Below are positions 47,619-57,729 of a stretch of DNA of 64,000 nt, one piece after another. Within the stretch, counting starts at the first letter, position 1. Each line of letters begins with the position of its first letter. The position numbers and the translations under genes were made by a program. The notes beneath the pieces were generated by a model that saw only the letters and a list, made by a program, of their open reading frames with translations, did no database searches and was not told the DNA's origin. Source of the stretch: Neckera pumila (taxonomy: Eukaryota; Streptophyta; Bryopsida; Hypnales; Neckeraceae); NCBI GenBank assembly GCA_963969595.1, contig OZ018415.1, positions 4,960,001 to 5,024,000 on the forward strand. The letters run 5' to 3'.

Positions 47619-48256
47619 TTAACCCCTATATGCCCGAGGCACCCAAATCTGGTGTTTGCAAAACTTTCAAGTTAAATAAAACCTAATCAAGTTGCTATTT
47701 TTAGTAGTTTATATTTTTAGAAAGTTCTTCTTGAAGTCCACTTTTAGCACCAAAAATCCGATCTTGAAAATAAATGATAGTGATTTTTCTATGCAAGATT
47801 TTGTGCAAGGGTACCTAGTGCAATCTTGACTTCCTGTAGTGTTGAGAGCTCTTGAAAATGAGCCTCAAATACACTAGATCTTGGAGAAAAAATCACATTC
47901 AAAATTCACTTAAAAAAATTGTAGAGTAGATTTTAAGAAGCTGTAAATTGATTGGGGTTATATAAGTTAGGTTCTTTAACCTCATATTTTTTTGGTCACC
48001 AACTTTTTAGATATAATTTGTGTAAAGAGGATTGAAATTTTTTGCAGTTTTAGCACCCTCAGGGTCAAACATTATAATCTTTCACTCTATAAGTAATATA
48101 TATTTTTTTCCTATGAGATCTCTAACATGTCTAGTTTGAATTTATACAATTACAATTAAAAAAAAATTGATACAACTTCTCAAAATGTTGGCATTTTGTT
48201 CAATTTAGAGCAAATTCCAGGAAGCCCAAAACAAGCCTTGGGCATTTAGGGGTTAA
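47619..48256 (+). mobile_element. TTAA element, subfamily 4, 638 bp
   Basis: Starts TTAACCCCTATATGCCCGAG and ends TTGGGCATTTAGGGGTTAA. Flanks are GAAAC-TTAA and TTAA-GGTGG. The other arm reads GAAAC-TTAA-GGTGG with one TTAA (61696-61709, inverse). This is the best empty-site pair in the window. Non-coding. Confidence 0.93.
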
Positions 48257-48504
48257 GGTGGTCGTGGCTTAAGAAGGTAGTTACAATGTCAATGAGGCAT
48301 ACGTTGAGCGTTTAAATGAGTCTTTCAGATTAGAATCAAAACTTCACAAACTAAAAAGGTAGGAGATTTCATAGTCTCTCACCTTAATACCCCATAATTA
48401 TGTACACCATATTCACAAGCTTATTTATTTTGAAGGTGGTGGTGGCTTAGAAATCTAGAACAGAAATAGGATGCCTAGAACAAGTGTTTGAGGTTTGATA
48501 AAAA

Positions 48505-49196
48505 TTAACCAAACATTGTTTTTTGGCAACATAGCAATTTGAGCAGCTCACTACAAGTGGAATTTTTATTCTATTTCTTTGAATTTTTCAAAAAAGATGT
48601 GCCTAAGGATTAGCTTTAAGGCCCAACAATTTTTGTAACATTTGACAACAAGGTTAAAAAGTTATTGCATGATATATAATTTTCTTTGTTCTTTGGGCAG
48701 CCCAGGTAGCTCAATTTCTTTTTGAAAAAATCACTTTCTTAAGAAAATATAAATTTGAAATTGGTTCACTAGATTTATATATATTTAGAAGGCTTTGAAT
48801 TATTCCATTTTGATCAATGAGTCAAAAATTATGAGGAATTTTAGTTTTGGGATAGTTATGGAATTTGTATTCTACTTGCCTTGAAGAATGAGTTTAAAGA
48901 GTTACCACCATTTTGGACATTTTTCATATAAATGGGACCTTATGAAATGCAGCTGCCTGGTTTTTCTGCAGGGACAAAAAAAGCATTTTTGTCAATTCAA
49001 ACGCTAAAATCTTGCAATCTACACGGTAAAAAATTTTGAAATTTTTTCTACATCTTTTCAAACCAATTTACTACAAGTTCCTATGGTTGTATGTGTCCAA
49101 AAATGTTTTTTTTTTTCAAAAATTTGATACTTGTACTAGAATAACAATTTTGGAGCAGTTTTGGTGAAAACATAGTCAGAAACCGTTAGGGGTTAA
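48505..49196 (+). mobile_element. TTAA element, subfamily 1b, internally deleted, 692 bp
   Basis: The body (TTTTTTGGCAACATAGCAAT, GAGCAGCTCACTAC) matches 38568-39509 but lacks about 250 bp of the middle. The left end retains only TTAACC before the body. The right end is CCGTTAGGGGTTAA. Absent from the right arm near 61445. Confidence 0.8.
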
Positions 49197-49901
49197 TAAA
49201 ACCAGAAGTTTGTCAATTCAAAAGGCTGCAAAGTCTACTATAATACTTAGTTTACACATTTGCAAATCCTTGAACTCCAACTTGATTTATTCTTTATTCA
49301 AAGATGTATATGTTTATGAGCTACATTTCCTTGAAATTTTGAATTCTTTCAAATTGGCTAGGCTCCAATCTAGAAGTGTCCAAGAGATTTAGAAATGGAC
49401 TCACTGATAAGATGCTCCCACAACAACCACGGCGTTGTATAAATTTCTTGTCCTCCACAACAACAAGGCTTTGACGTAATTTGTGTTTCGTGCTCAATGC
49501 ATCGATCTCAGGGAATGTATCCACTCGAGACCATGCATCCTTCCAACGAGACACCTCAAGGAATAAATAGGACCATTTACAACATCTTGGAACACAATTC
49601 ACTTGTTTTGCTACAACAAGATAGGGAATCCTAACATAACTTGTGTGTTCGATGAGTTGAGGGTGTGACCAGTCTAAGTGGAAGAAGGGGAGGTGCAAGC
49701 TAGTCCAATTAGTGGACTTGGAGTGGTTCAAGTGAGAATTAGGATGTAACAGGAGAAAGTATTTAATTAGTCATACAAGGCAAACCAAAAAAGATATGGG
49801 ACAATTAATGTTGACACCAATTGTAGGTTGGCACCAACTAGATGTGGGCTTGCGGTGCTCCTTGAGTCATTGGTTTTAGATCTGTTGTGAGAAAGGCAAC
49901 C

Positions 49902-50363
49902 ATGGAAGAAAGCAATCCGGTGATTTGCGTGAGCTTAGATGAAGAGGAGGTGGTTGTTGGTGCCCAAGCCATGGAGGAGACGAATGTGTTCGAATGCAAT
50001 ATTTGCATGGAACCCCGCACCAATCCCAACCTCACTTCATGCGGCCACATGTTTTGTTGGTCTTGTCTTTATTAATGACTAGAAAACGAGAAGAAGCCGT
50101 GCCCGGTGAGCAAGGTCATGATGGGAAGTGGTGACATCACTCCCATTTATGGATGCCAAAAGGGATCAAGCTCCAAATCAAGCAACAATTCAATACCTCC
50201 CCACCCCAATGGTCCTTCGAAGAGTAGACGAGCAATGCAATTGAGTGAAAACATGGGCACAACCAACGTACCTATTGCATCCGATTTCACAACACCATCT
50301 AATAGGCTAATGTCCGACTGGATGAACTTTTACGAGGCTTTCCTTGGGTTCACCCAACGGTAA
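49902..50363 (+). pseudogene. RING-finger gene, copy 3, with stops in the RING
   Basis: Nearly identical to the intact gene on the other arm (59941-60402). The ATG at 49902 opens MEESNPVICV; the first zinc residues (CNIC, CGH, FCWSC) are present. Then TAA TGA replaces CAA TGG (Gln-Trp of LYQWLENE), and the last RING cysteine of CPVC is now Ser. The frame afterwards stays open to TAA at 50361-50363. Both stop codons are explained by C-to-T or G-to-A changes. The protein would end inside the RING, so it should not bind the second zinc or an E2 enzyme. Confidence 0.85.
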
Positions 50364-51442
50364 CTTGCGGCAACTTGCGGTACCACAAAAGATGATGGAT
50401 CCCAACTCTTGGCTTGATTTTTGCGGCAATTTTCTTTCCTGTAGGCGATAGTGTTTAGTCAATTGGAGGCGGCCAAGTCTCTCACTCAATTCTTTGGCAC
50501 GAAGACTGGTTGCCGGTAGTAGAATTACGACGACCACTTGTATAGAGCATTCTACTTCCGTTGAAGATGTTGAGGTCAGTTTCATCAAATTTTTGTATTG
50601 TAATTGCTCCAATTAGTTCATTACTGCAGTTTTTACGCATTTCGCCGCGGTTTGGTTTGCCATTCTGAAATTTCCATGTCTGTCATGAATGGAAGGGTGT
50701 GTACATCTTGGTCTGCAGGGAATTTTTAGTTGAATTACAGTAGGATTATATCATGACTTCCATTGCAAGTTCCTCCTCTCGTCTTGCATTTTCATTTGGA
50801 GCAGTATGTGGTTCCCACTGAGCTCAACTTTTTGTCAACAATATGAACCCTTGTTTTCAAGTCTTGTTTGAAGATTGCCTTTTTCAGCATCTGCGGTTTG
50901 GTTTGCCCGTCTGAAATTTTCATCTCTTGCATGAATGGGTGGTTGTGTACATCAATCTTGGTATGCAACATTTCCAAGAGAATTCCTGTAGTGTGACAAA
51001 AGTTTTAAGGTGTGAGACTTCACCTACAAGAGTGGACTTCCATGCAAAGTTGACATCTGTAAGCAAATTTAAGGTTTTTTGGAGTCATAACTGCTTTTGT
51101 CTATTACATGATATTCATATTTCATGTGAATATTGATACCTAGGGAGTAAGTACAGTTTGTCTCAAGTGCCATCAAACAAAAAGCAACCAAAACAATCAA
51201 GTCCAATGTAAAAGTTTGTTTTTATGAACCTAAAAAGTTGTTTCTTCTACTTTTCATGGCCCATCTCTCCCTATTTTTTTACTGGCCTCTAATTTTGAAC
51301 CCCTTCTTACAAACATTGCACATTTCCATATCAAATTCCAAAAAATCTTTAGCCTTTTCTACAAAGTTTGGATGGTATTTGTACATGTAAGATTTCAAAA
51401 CCCTTAGATTTGATGGTGATATATCTATACTAAATTTCCAAA
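50364..51442. repeat. Shared 3' region of the arms (left copy)
   Basis: Inverse of 57730-58720 plus 59852-59940. It reads without interruption across TGTAGGCGATAGTGTTTAGT (near 50445), showing the state before the 1131 bp insertion in the right arm. No conserved gene: open frames at 50792-50977 and 51443-51712 are kept in both arms only because the arms are so similar. Confidence 0.7.
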
Positions 51443-51663
51443 CTAAAAGGTCACCACTTCATTAATCAACAAAGTACAAAATAAAGATGGACATTTTAGT
51501 CCAAGTTTAGAAGTAATGTAGAGTAGGGAGGCTATTTCGAACCACCCAATAAAATGGTTGTTGACCACAAAAGATTCACAACATATCTTCATCAATGACA
51601 TCTTATAGTTTTTGCACAAAGCATCCATAAAGGTTTGGGGGGCCTTGGCACTACACCAACTAG

Positions 51664-52104
51664 CTAGTGAGGTCGAGCACCGACAATTCCTTGGACGACG
51701 TGGTCTACCCATTGCAACGCTCTATTGTACTCCATTGCGTCCATCTCTTCAACTTCGGGTTCACTTTCACGGAGAGGTTCTTGGTGGCTTGCATTAAAAG
51801 TGGAACGGACAACTTCCAAGCTAGAAGGTGTTCCGTGTAGAATGGATGCTAAAGCTCTTCTTTGATTTTCTTCATTCCAAGCTACATCCGTTACGCCTAC
51901 GCCCAAGGTTAGCCATTGGATGCCAGAAGGTTGTGTAGATGGTGTTGTGGAATCAGATGCTATGGATACGAACGGGTTGGTTGCGCCCATGCTTCCACCC
52001 AATTGCGTTGCTCGTCTACGCTCCAAAGGGGCACTATGGCGGGGAGGTATCAAAACGCCGCTTGATTTCGAGCATGATCCCCTTTGGCTTCTTTGACTTC
52101 TCAT
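51664..52104 (-). CDS. RING-less C-terminal protein of the RING family, left-arm copy (146 aa)
   Basis: An open frame from ATG at 52104, right beside a TTAA-type element end, to a stop at 51664. It lacks any RING. It starts at MRSQRSQRGSCSKSSGVL and carries the family's C-terminal region: STTPST, GVGVTDVAWNEENQRRALAS, SFNASHQEPLRESEPEVEE and MEYNRALQWVD. The equivalent ORF on the other arm (57067-57507) has the same length and few differences. The acidic EPEVEEMD motif follows the basic RRR segment. Since the 5' half was lost at the element boundary, it is probably a decapitated gene that has not had time to decay. Expression unknown. Confidence 0.4.
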   Translation of the reverse strand: MRSQRSQRGSCSKSSGVLIPPRHSAPLERRRATQLGGSMGATNPFVSIASDSTTPSTQPSGIQWLTLGVGVTDVAWNEENQRRALASILHGTPSSLEVVRSTFNASHQEPLRESEPEVEEMDAMEYNRALQWVDHVVQGIVGARPH

Positions 52105-52211
52105 TTAATCCCTAAGTGCCTAAGCCTTTCGAAGTGTGTTTTTTCTATGAAAAAAGAGCATGGACTTATAGTTATCTCCAATTAGGCAAATTGTTTTTTT
52201 TCTTCAAAATC

Positions 52212-53030
52212 ATCCTTTTTGCGTTGCCATCTTTAAGGCTTTGCAATGGATTGCCCCTATGTCATGGGTATTCCAACATTTTGCTTTGTACATCCCATTT
52301 TCCTATCCTTTTTGGAGATATTTTGTTATGAAAAGTATTTTAAACAAAACATCTTTAACTTGATAGGATTACTCTTCTGAAAGTTGACCTAGGATATATG
52401 TTTTTTGTCTAAGAATTTTTGATAGTGCTCATAAGTCTTTGACATGGATATTCCTTCTGGCTCTTCAATTATAGAAATCATTGCATAATCAAAATGTAGC
52501 CAAAGATTTATAGTTATTTATTTTAGAACGTTAATCTCAACATGAATTGATAGGCTGGTTATATACATCAAGCTCATTTATATTTGTCATTAGAAGAGCA
52601 GAATCATGCCATGCAAAAAATTTCAATTTCAGCATATTGTAATTTATGTAAAATCCAAAGACTACCGTAGGTGTATGGCAACTTCGCCTAAAAATATATC
52701 AAAAAAATTATGGCGAAGTATTTTGGAAATTATGTTGAACAATTGGCAAAAAATAATAAAATTAAATGAAAGAAATGGCAAAATATTTAGAAATTACATG
52801 AGCAAAAAATTAAATAAATTTAGACTTCAAAGTGCACACAAAGTCCATGTGCCATTTACCATCAAGAATTTTTTTGATAACACTGATGTGAAGGACTAAC
52901 CTCAATGACATTCTATAAGAATGAAGGGTGGAGAAGTTATTTTTATAATGAAATCCATTGTCGATTATGAATCCTCAAAGGATATGGGACAAATTGAAGA
53001 TGAGTGTTTGACTACTCATTGTCAAAACGC
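52212..53030. other. Spacer of inverted duplication, part 1
   Basis: AT-rich, with no repeat shared with the arms. The Lys-rich 97-residue open frame at 52606-52899 has no recognisable domain and is not supported as a gene. Confidence 0.4.
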
Positions 53031-53799
53031 AGGAATTGTGTTCAATGTAGAACATCAGACCTCATTTAGGCACAGTAGAATATTTTTTTTCAAAAATCTT
53101 TGAACTAATAAAAGTTGCTAAATCAAGATAATTTTGATCTCCAAAAATCTTTTTGTAATTTTGAGCCTCCAGTCAAAAGTTATTGGCAAATTCAGAGAGG
53201 GTGTTTGAAAATGTCAAAGAAAATGCCCTCTTCAACCCCTCCATGAATTTTGTCCATAACTTTTTATTGCGCTATACAATGTTCAGTTAAAAAATTACAA
53301 CAAAGCATGATATTGGTGGATACGGGGCTGAAAACTCCAATAATTTGTTTCCAACATGAGCTGAAAAGAGTGCCAATCACTAAGCAAACGAGGTTTATTT
53401 TGGGAATTGAAGATAGGAACTGCGTCCTTAGGTGTTTCAAGCCCAACCCATCGTTCGGCCAGCTTCGTTTTCAAGGCTATTCTGTTTCATATTCCAGTTA
53501 CTTCCATATTATAGAGTAGACAATCCCATCATAATCAAGTATCTATTGTTGGGGTCTTCATGGTATGAGTTATTTCTAGTATCCTTTTATCCGGTTCTTC
53601 TCCTTGGTACCCAAGGCTTCATTAGAGCGATGACAGAAGCCATATAAGCTTCTACTGTAACATTGCCATGGTCCTACGCTAAAGAATGCTTATAGGCTCC
53701 CCCACAATAAAAAACCCACATACAAAGATAAATTAGCAGGAAGATACCAATAATATATCGAATATAATAAATATTTTTTGTTTTTGGGTGATGGTGAGG

Positions 53800-54515
53800 T
53801 AAATGCCCCTTTCCATGTACTGAGCATTATTTCCTAATCCGGTCATGAGGTTGACTTTAAGCCAGGCTTCGACCTGTTTGGCTAAATTAGGCAAAGTTTT
53901 CAGTTTGTTCAAGAGGGCTTGGTGGTCGATGCAATTGAAACATTTGGAAATGTCCGCGTTCAAAACATACTTGGGCTTAGCTCGAATAGCGTCGAATATG
54001 GCTTTGATGGCATCCTGGTAGCTTCGTCCGGGTCTGAATCCATAAGAATTGGGTTCGAAGCGGGCTTCCCATTTAGTTTTTAAGGCCATTTTGATTAAAG
54101 CCTGCTTCGCTCTGTCTTCAATAACGCAAATGGGCCAAAAAGATAAAAAGACGCAAAGTTTAGTTCAAAAAAAAATATATAGATTGTTTTTTGCTTTCCA
54201 TTTTCCAGGCGCAAAGCGTGCCTGATTGACTCTACGTTTTGTTGCGCCTAGTGTAGAAAAGGCGCAACAAAATCTAGATTTTTTTTTTGCTCGTAGTTTT
54301 CTGGGGTGCTCTTCTTCTCCTCGGGGCTTTGCTATTATCATCTGACGAACGGGCGTAGTCTTTCCATCCAATTGAAGACCTCTTGCCATCTCTATTTTTT
54401 GTGATCCCGAGGCAACCAACTTCTTGTAAATGTCAGGGTCCTTTTTCCTTTGGTTCTCCCGCGTAACTTGTCTTACGGCTAAGAGTCTGGCATGTAGATT
54501 TCGTATGAGTCTAAA
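53800..54515 (-). pseudogene. Group II intron reverse transcriptase/maturase, N-terminal part
   Basis: LtrA-type intron-encoded protein: in intact relatives the reverse transcriptase copies intron RNA and helps it splice. Reading from 54515 down: NLHARLLAVRQVTRENQ and LQLDGKTTPVRQ (N-terminal RT blocks), an interruption, then VIEDRAKQALIKMAL, FEPNSYGFRPGRSYQDAI, and motif A, NADISKCFNCIDHQALLNKL, with its Asp kept. The match ends after WLKVNLMTG and YMERG. The YADD catalytic box, the thumb/X domain and the endonuclease are all missing. Frame and spacing are broken at about 54135-54310 by GC-rich palindromes. FGFRPGRS-type motifs and overall similarity point to bacterial or organellar group II introns rather than the plant mitochondrial matR, so an organelle-derived fragment is most likely. 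Non-functional. Confidence 0.85.
54206..54272. repeat. GC-rich palindromes inside the RT fragment
   Basis: TTTTGTTGCGCC (54237-54248) and GGCGCAACAAAA (54261-54272) make a 12 bp stem with a 12 nt loop. A smaller CAGGC-GCAAAGCGT-GCCTG stem is at 54206-54224. They fall where the protein alignment is interrupted and do not close the reading frame at once. GC-rich mobile palindromes of this kind are known from some algal and plant organelle genomes. Confidence 0.7.
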
Positions 54516-54667
54516 TTGTTTTGAAATCTCAAACGGATTTTTGGAGATGAAATAAAGCTTTATTTTTCACATTAAATTAGTTCAAAATTTTTGAAAAAAA
54601 TTATTCTACTATGTCCAAATGAAGTCTGAAATTCCACTTTGAACACAATTCCTACTTTTCACTTGAC

Positions 54668-54830
54668 TATGAGTAGTTGAGCTCTTACTAATCCTAATTT
54701 ATATATCCCACATGGGTTGTTATACCTCCTACCATCCTACTTGTATAGAGAGCTTATGTTCTCAATTCCTTACACACTTTAAGTGACTTTAGAAGTTGTG
54801 CAAGAGACTCATGCATGAGGGCAAGAATTG
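54668..54830 (+). repeat. Dispersed repeat H, copy 3
   Basis: GAGCTCTTACTAATCCTAAT, CCCACATGGGTTGTTATACC and ACTTGTATAGAG correspond to the copies at 6506 and 31453. It directly follows MITE E, as copy 1 follows a TTAA element. Confidence 0.5.
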
Positions 54831-56173
54831 TCTTAGGGTAGAAAAACCTAGATTAAAAGTTGGATGAAAGGCAAAATTACAATTATTTAATTATCCAAAA
54901 AGTTGAATTTCTAAAAACTTCTTTTTGAGATGGTGAACATTAAATGTTCAAATTGGTTAATTATTTACCTTGGCAGTGGGCGAAGTTGCCCTACACCTAC
55001 AGTAGTACTACAGAAATTTAGATACAAACAATACTTAGTTATATTCATTTGGCACCTTAGCATTCCAAAAGTTGGCATTGCAAGATGATAAATAAATTCC
55101 ATTAAGACAATATTTTGAACAAATAACTTTTCATTCATTCACAATGAATGCTTGAACTGTCAAAAGGCATCATTCTTTATGACAAATTTGATGAAATTGA
55201 GATGTATGTATATATAGCGGAAATTAAGAAAAGATCTCAACAACTTTAACAAAGATCCATGATCAAAAGGGATGATCAAATGTATTGATGCAATTGCCAT
55301 TCAATTTATGTACAAACTAAATTAAAAAATCAAGCTGACTATTCTATTTTAATTTGATCCGTTATTTGTTTTTGGCATTTTTTGATATCTTCATTTGTAG
55401 TAGAATTTCAATACAAAATACTTTATGAAATAGAAAAATTAATCTTTATTCATTTATTTGGATGTATTCTTCATTTTGTGTGAATTTTAACTCAAATTTT
55501 GGGAAGTAGTCAACACTCAATAATTCTAGATTCTTTAATAAAAATCTCAAAGATGAATTGGTCCACAAGGACTAATAAACACTTGTATGCTAAATTTGTA
55601 AAAGATAGTAAGGTGAAATTGATGGATTTCATTGTATAGGAAGGTTCAATTCTTGTGCTTTTGTTTCTATGGGATTTTATAGAGAACTTTTATGAGTTGC
55701 AAGTTATAACCTTGAACCCTAAAGAGGTGTAATTCTTGAGAATGGAGAATCCAAAACCCATAGGCCTATCAAAGGGTATGATCAAGGGATGTAATTTAAT
55801 GACGACCACCCAAAACTTTTTATTTGCTGTCCGAAACATCATAGTGACCATGATTCAAGAATACACATTCTTCCACCAAGGTAGTATGGATCTATCCATG
55901 CTATAAATATGATAAGAAACAACTTGATCCAAAGATACTATTTCTTATTTACTTCTTTTCATATAATGTGAGGCTTTCATAGTGAGGCAATGAGATATAG
56001 CATGAGTGAACAAGATGAGAACCAAGGACGTGGAGCTCTAACTAAGCCTTCATTGTGGACTTGAGATTTCATCAATAAAATCATTTTGGAATAAGTGAAA
56101 TTAGTAACATTGAACCAAACAACAATGGCTTTGTCTTTGAGCGAGTGTTTCAATTTTTGGCAATGCTTAACCC
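54831..56173. other. Spacer of inverted duplication, part 2
   Basis: AT-rich DNA without recognised genes or window repeats. Confidence 0.4.
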
Positions 56174-56257
56174 GTAACCCCTAAAGGACCATTTGCTCTA
56201 GTGTACTCCATTGAATGTTTTTTAATAGGAAAATAACTATGGTCTTTTAGGGATTAA
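56174..56257. mobile_element. Minimal TTAA-type element, 84 bp
   Basis: Starts GTAACCCCTAAAGGACCATT and ends ATGGTCTTTTAGGGATTAA, so it consists of little more than the two ends of subfamily 1/2. The left flank is GTAA, the right TTAA. The smallest member seen. Confidence 0.7.
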
Positions 56258-57066
56258 CTTCCTGGCCAACCAAATATGGTTGGCCTAAAATTTTAGGCTT
56301 ATTTCAAGTTGGGCGGTTAAGTTCCTTTGACCAATTAAAATTCTTTTATAAGCAATTTTGAAGGTTAACTATTGAAAACTTTTATTTTTCATTGAAAAAG
56401 ATAAATATTAGATTTTTGAGAGGTCTACAAAGGCATATGTGTTTCATTGAGAAAGAGTGAAGCTTACAAATTTTAATTGATTTCTTGGCTTTAAACAAAG
56501 CTTGCCATTTCATTTGAATTGAGATCTAAAAAATTGTACTTATCCATTTGCTTTGAAAATGGTCCCAGTGGAAAGAGTAAGTGTTTGTCATGATTTTCAC
56601 TATTGAAAATTTAAACATGCAAGTCTTGATTTGGAGTTATTTGCTATTTCTACTTATAAAAAAAATTGCACTTCAACAATTGCAAGGTGGATTGTGTAAT
56701 GAATTTGATAGCATTTTATGTGAAATTGGATTTTTGGAAAGTATACTTTAGTGTGCTAACATGATTGGTAGTCGTTCATATCATCTCCGGTCTCAAAAAA
56801 CTATTATATGCAAATTTCTTAAACATTGTGAAGAGGGACAACATACTAAAAATAAAAAACATACATTTTTCTTGTTATGATCTCACACTCCTATGATAGT
56901 TTGCACTAAAAATTGGTGTGAATACTAATAAGCAAGCTCTTTGAACATCTATACGGTTCAATTTTGAAGAAAAAAAATAATTTGCATCATTGAAGATAAC
57001 TATAAGTCCATGCTCTTTTTTCATAGAAAAAACACACTTCAAAAGGCTTAGGCACTTAGGGATTAA
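56258..57066 (-). mobile_element. TTAA element, subfamily 6
   Basis: The right end, AGGCTTAGGCACTTAGGGATTAA, has the family terminus. The body is collinear in reverse with 7024-7851 (CAACCAAATATGGTTGGCC, TAAGTCCATGCTC). The left end abuts the 84 bp element. Only its last 105 bp are present in the left arm (52107-52211), so a breakpoint of the inverted duplication lies inside this element. Confidence 0.65.
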
Positions 57067-57507
57067 ATGAGAAGTCAAAGAAACCAAAGGGGATCATGCT
57101 CGAAATCAAGCGGCGTTTTGATACCTCCCCGCCATAGTGCCCCTTTGGAGCGTAGACGAGCAACGCAATTGGGTGGAAGCGTGGCCACAATCAACCCATT
57201 TGTATCCATAGCATCTGATTCCACAACACCATCTACACAACCTTCTGGCATCCAATGGCTAACCTTGGGCGTAGGCGTAACGGATGTAGCTTGGAATGAA
57301 GAAAATCAAAGAAGAGCTTTAGCATCCATTCTACATGGAACACCTTCTAGCTTGGAAGTTGTCCATTCCACTTTTAATGCAAGCCACCAAGAACCTCTCC
57401 GTGAAAGTGAACCCGAAGTTGAAGAGATGGATGCAATGGAGTACAATAGAGCGTTGCAATGGGTAGACCACGTCGTCCAAGGAATTGTCGGTGCTCGACC
57501 TCACTAG
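57067..57507 (+). CDS. RING-less C-terminal protein of the RING family, right-arm copy (146 aa)
   Basis: The ATG comes immediately after the TTAA that ends the element at 57066. The product is the same length as its inverted counterpart at 51664-52104 and differs at few residues (for example VATI for MGAT, and VHST for VRST). No zinc ligands are present. It contains the AWNEENQRRALASIL and EPEVEEMDAMEYN blocks of the full-length family. The coding frame is intact in both arms, but the time since duplication may simply be short. The 3' continuation (57520-57729) holds the conserved TFMDALCKNYKMSLM frame out of phase. Confidence 0.4.
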   Translation: MRSQRNQRGSCSKSSGVLIPPRHSAPLERRRATQLGGSVATINPFVSIASDSTTPSTQPSGIQWLTLGVGVTDVAWNEENQRRALASILHGTPSSLEVVHSTFNASHQEPLRESEPEVEEMDAMEYNRALQWVDHVVQGIVGARPH

Positions 57508-57729
57508 CTAGTTGGTGTAGTGCCAAGGCCCCCCCAAACCTTTATGGATGCTTTGTGCAAAAACTATAAGATGTCATTGATGAAGATATGTTGTGAATCT
57601 TTTGTGGTCAACAACCATTTTATTGGGTGGTTCGAAATAGCCTCCCTACTCTACATTACTTCTAAACTTGGACTAAAATGTCCGTCTTTATTTTGTACTT
57701 TGTTGGTTAATGAAGTGGTGACCTTTTAG

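Larger units (their letters stand above)
47427..52211 (+). repeat. Left arm of large inverted duplication
   Basis: Reverse complement of 56960-61905 over its whole length. The outer end near GGTCATGTGC matches the inverse at about 61890. The inner end (CAAATTGTTTTTTTTCTTCA) matches the inverse near 56970. Includes a RING gene with flank, a C-terminal RING-family ORF, and two TTAA elements missing from the other arm. Lacks the insertions at 58721 and 60815 of the right arm. Confidence 0.85.
53270..54520. other. Foreign-looking insert (about 1.25 kb) within MITE E
   Basis: GC content rises sharply compared with the MITE arms. The right half encodes part of a group II intron reverse transcriptase (minus strand). 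The left half (53270-53730) is unrecognised, without a group II domain V that I can see. A piece of organellar DNA joined into the MITE, for example at a break, or captured by it, are both possible. Confidence 0.65.
53031..54667. mobile_element. MITE family E, copy 2, interrupted
   Basis: Left arm GGAATTGTGTTCAATGTAGA...CAGACCTCATTT and right arm AAATGAAGTCTGAAATTCCA...CACAATTCC are the same long inverted repeat as at 4341-4681. After TCCATAACTTTTTATTG (to 53269) the MITE breaks off, and it resumes at about 54521 with TTGAAATC-TC. The copy at 4341 has about 5 bp between these points; here there are about 1250. Confidence 0.75.

Noticed and set aside
52606..52899. 97-residue Lys-rich open frame near the RT fragment
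   Set aside because: No recognisable domain; it lies outside the inserted segment and has the composition expected of AT-rich DNA.
53800..54515. Possibility that the RT fragment is plant mitochondrial matR or a LINE/LTR polymerase
   Set aside because: FGFRPGRS-type and motif A wording follow bacterial/organellar LtrA proteins; LINE and LTR polymerases lack the FEPNSYGFRPGRS block.
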